DNA from: Aphelocoma coerulescens
Taxonomy: Eukaryota; Chordata; Aves; Passeriformes; Corvidae
DNA: 64,000 nt
Assembly: GCF_041296385.1 (NCBI RefSeq)
Contig: NC_091020.1
Location: forward strand, 24,836,501 to 24,900,500
Direction of reading: 5' to 3'
Below are positions 61,751 through 64,000 of the stretch, one piece after another. A program made the translations under genes and the position numbers. How positions within the stretch are numbered: position 1 is the stretch's first letter; the number at the start of each line of letters is the position of its first letter. The notes beneath the pieces were generated by a model. The model saw only the letters and a program-made list of their open reading frames with translations, made no database searches and was not told the DNA's origin.

Positions 61751-64000
61751 GCAGTCACCTTCACACCAGCTTGTGTCAACTTCGAAGCCAGACCTGCACT
61801 CCTTGCCCTGCCTCCTCTGAGCTCCCACTGCAATAACCCAGCTGAGACTTGTGACCACAGGTATTGATTGGATCTGGCTGAGATGGAGATGATTTAGCAG
61901 CAGAGGACGGTGCTGTGCTTTGTACCTGTAGCTAGAAAGGTGCTGATAACACCCCAGTGTTTTGGCTACTCCAGAAGCAGCACTCGCACAGCCTCACCGC
62001 TGGCTCTCTAACATTGCCATTGCCATCACCACCACCAGAAGGCTAGGATGGGCAAAATCTTGGGAGGGGACATAGACAGGACAGCTGACCCAAACTGAGC
62101 AAAGGGATATTCCAAACGACACGACATCTTCTCAGTACTAAGAGCTGAGAGAAAGGAGGAGAAAGGAGGGGCATTCATTATTTATGACACTTGTCTTCCA
62201 GAGCAACCCATTATACATAATGAAGCTTCACTTCCAGGGAAGTGGCTAGGCATTGCCTGCTGATGGGAAGTAGAGAATAAATCTTTTGTTTTCCTTTGCT
62301 TCCACATGTGACCTTTGCTTTCACTTTATCAAACTGCCTTTATCTTGACCCACAAGTTGTTTTTTCCCATCTTATTTCCCCCCTGCCTGTCCTGCTGAGG
62401 AGGAGAATGACACAGCAGCTTGATGGGCACCTGATGTCCAGCCAAGGTCAACCCATAACATCACATTGCCTGATGAAACAGCCTTTGGGTCAGGTCTGTG
62501 GCCAGGCCACCCAGTAGCACCTCCTCTCTAACTCTTGACCATGAAGCCACCCCTACGGCCCCTTCCCAGCTGATGGATGAAGGGTAGCCCACTCCTGTGG
62601 CAGGCAGTGGACACGATGGCCCATGTGGGCACAAGCAGCCTGCACCAACATGAACCAGTTTCTGGTCACTCGGCTTCCTAGGGACAGCAAAGCTCACTCA
62701 GACTGCTCCACCTTGGCTGCACGACTCCAAGCGCTCACACCAGCACTTATCACGGCTCAGCCGATGCACAGGAAGAGGGGAAATGATTTTATAATTACTT
62801 ATCTGATAAGCAGCCTCCTTCACACCCAGCTCCTCCGTGTGTGAGCACGGCAGCCGCTTCCAGCTCAGGCCACTTACTGCAAACTACGCTCAAGTGTGAC
62901 TTGGCACCAGCAGTGCCTGCTGCTGCCAGAAGACAGTGGAGGACAATCTGAAAAATTCCTCTCAGTTCCTCCACGTGCAAGTAAATGCAGTGTTAATGCT
63001 GCAAGAGGACAGAGCTGCTGCCTTGGATCTCAGGATGCTGAGCATCTCCAGCTTTCCAGGGCCGCCTTCTCCTGGGTTCAGCAAGGTGCTTATGTGTGAC
63101 CAAAGGAGGAAACAGCACTGTCAGATGTCAACAGCTTTGCCTGCTGCAGAATAAAAAGCCTCTTTCAGAGATTAATGCTCTGAGCAATTACTTACCCCAT
63201 GAAAGGAAAAGTGTCTTCAGCCAAGGTGACACCAGGACCCTGGGACCATGCACATTTTTGTTTCCCTTTCACAGTTAATATGGGCTTTTCATTTCCCAGG
63301 GAGAAGAAAAAAAGGTGGACTGGAAACTACTGTTTTGCTGTTTTTTTATTTTAATAAGGATCACTGGGCCAGCAGCATAAAAACATGAAAACAACCCCAA
63401 CTTTATTGCTGAATTAAAGAAAAAACACTAACATGAATAGGCACAGAAATCTGAATTAGGAATGTGAGCTGGTAATTACTCTTTTGGGCCCTGATTAATT
63501 GCATTTGAAGCCACAGAGACACTGAGCCGCCAAACGGGACTGACTGCTAACAAAATCCACCCCACAAACAAACCTGTCTTTCTCTCCCTGTGCCACCACA
63601 CAGGAATGGCAGCTCCCCAAATGCCGTCTGCCTTTGTGCCCTGGTGTGCAGTGCCGTTCAGGTCTGGACAGAGATACAAAGTCACACTATTGGGTACCTC
63701 AGATAACCCCTCTGAGGTGGTCCAGCCTGCAGACTTGTGGTCTCCCAGCAGAAGGTCAGGAATGGACAGATGCCATCTCCTCCACTTCTAGATGGAGGAT
63801 CACTATCTGTGTGTTTAGCAGCACCAATTCAAGAATGCAGCTCCACTAGTGGTTGCATTTGGTTGGGTCAAAGATCTCTGTAACCCAACTCCCTGTCTAC
63901 AAGAGTGGACAGTAAAAGATGGGCAAGAAATTCAAGAACAGGACACATGTAATGAGATCCTTCTTGTGATACACACTTTCTATTCCTGCACAGCAGAGTT
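61751..64000. other. Non-coding intronic stretch, right end of window
   Basis: No exon of SH3PXD2A or other gene recognised. Short CCATTGCCATTGCCATCACC-type simple sequence near 62.01 kb. The preceding PX exons must lie beyond 64 kb. Confidence 0.55.

Noticed and set aside
51581..64000. Preceding PX exon (FPIEGGQKDPKQR region) of SH3PXD2A
   Set aside because: Searched by eye on the minus strand and not found; presumed beyond the window.
1..64000. Search for tRNA, rRNA, CRISPR arrays or prokaryote-type operons
   Set aside because: No B-box-like GGTTCGAATCC, no regularly spaced repeats, no gene clusters; the DNA is a vertebrate gene interior.

Overview
The window is vertebrate nuclear DNA and almost certainly from a bird. 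There are no closely packed open reading frames, and most long frames are chance openings in non-coding DNA. The best taxonomic marker is a CR1 LINE fragment at about 9.33-9.61 kb, whose 3' end carries the avian AATCATAGAATCAT-type octamer tail. A solo LTR of avian ERVL type at 60.5-61.7 kb supports this. Species cannot be fixed from the sequence alone; a songbird or other neoavian bird is plausible.

The only protein-coding gene I can defend is SH3PXD2A (TKS5/FISH), read on the minus strand. Two consecutive internal exons are present: 51504-51580 (77 bp) and 42087-42178 (92 bp). Both have consensus splice sites, join in frame, and together encode the C-terminal half of the PX (phosphoinositide-binding) domain. 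The upstream exons (first half of the PX domain) and downstream exons (SH3 domains) are not visible. The window is therefore a piece of a large gene: the end of one intron (51.6-64 kb), one complete 9.3-kb intron (42.2-51.5 kb), and at least 42 kb of the next intron (1-42.1 kb). TKS5 is a scaffold for podosomes and invadopodia.

The large intron after the last PX exon holds the more interesting signals. A compact CpG-island-like block at about 12.2-12.8 kb is a candidate internal promoter, which matters because mammalian SH3PXD2A makes PX-less isoforms from internal promoters. A 65-bp segment at 32.7 kb with strong splice sites would act as a poison exon if spliced after the 42-kb exon. A 1.5-kb unit at 36.7-38.2 kb is bounded by 56-bp near-perfect terminal inverted repeats and flanked by TTA on both sides, like a non-autonomous DNA transposon.

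The remainder is single-copy-looking intronic DNA with sparse repeats: eroded CR1 and MIR-like SINE fossils, a solo ERVL-type LTR with a 5-bp target duplication, and short microsatellites and minisatellites. I found no CRISPR array, prokaryotic operon, convincing tRNA/rRNA or complete nested gene. I see no evidence for a wholly new biological system; the candidates above are the places worth testing.
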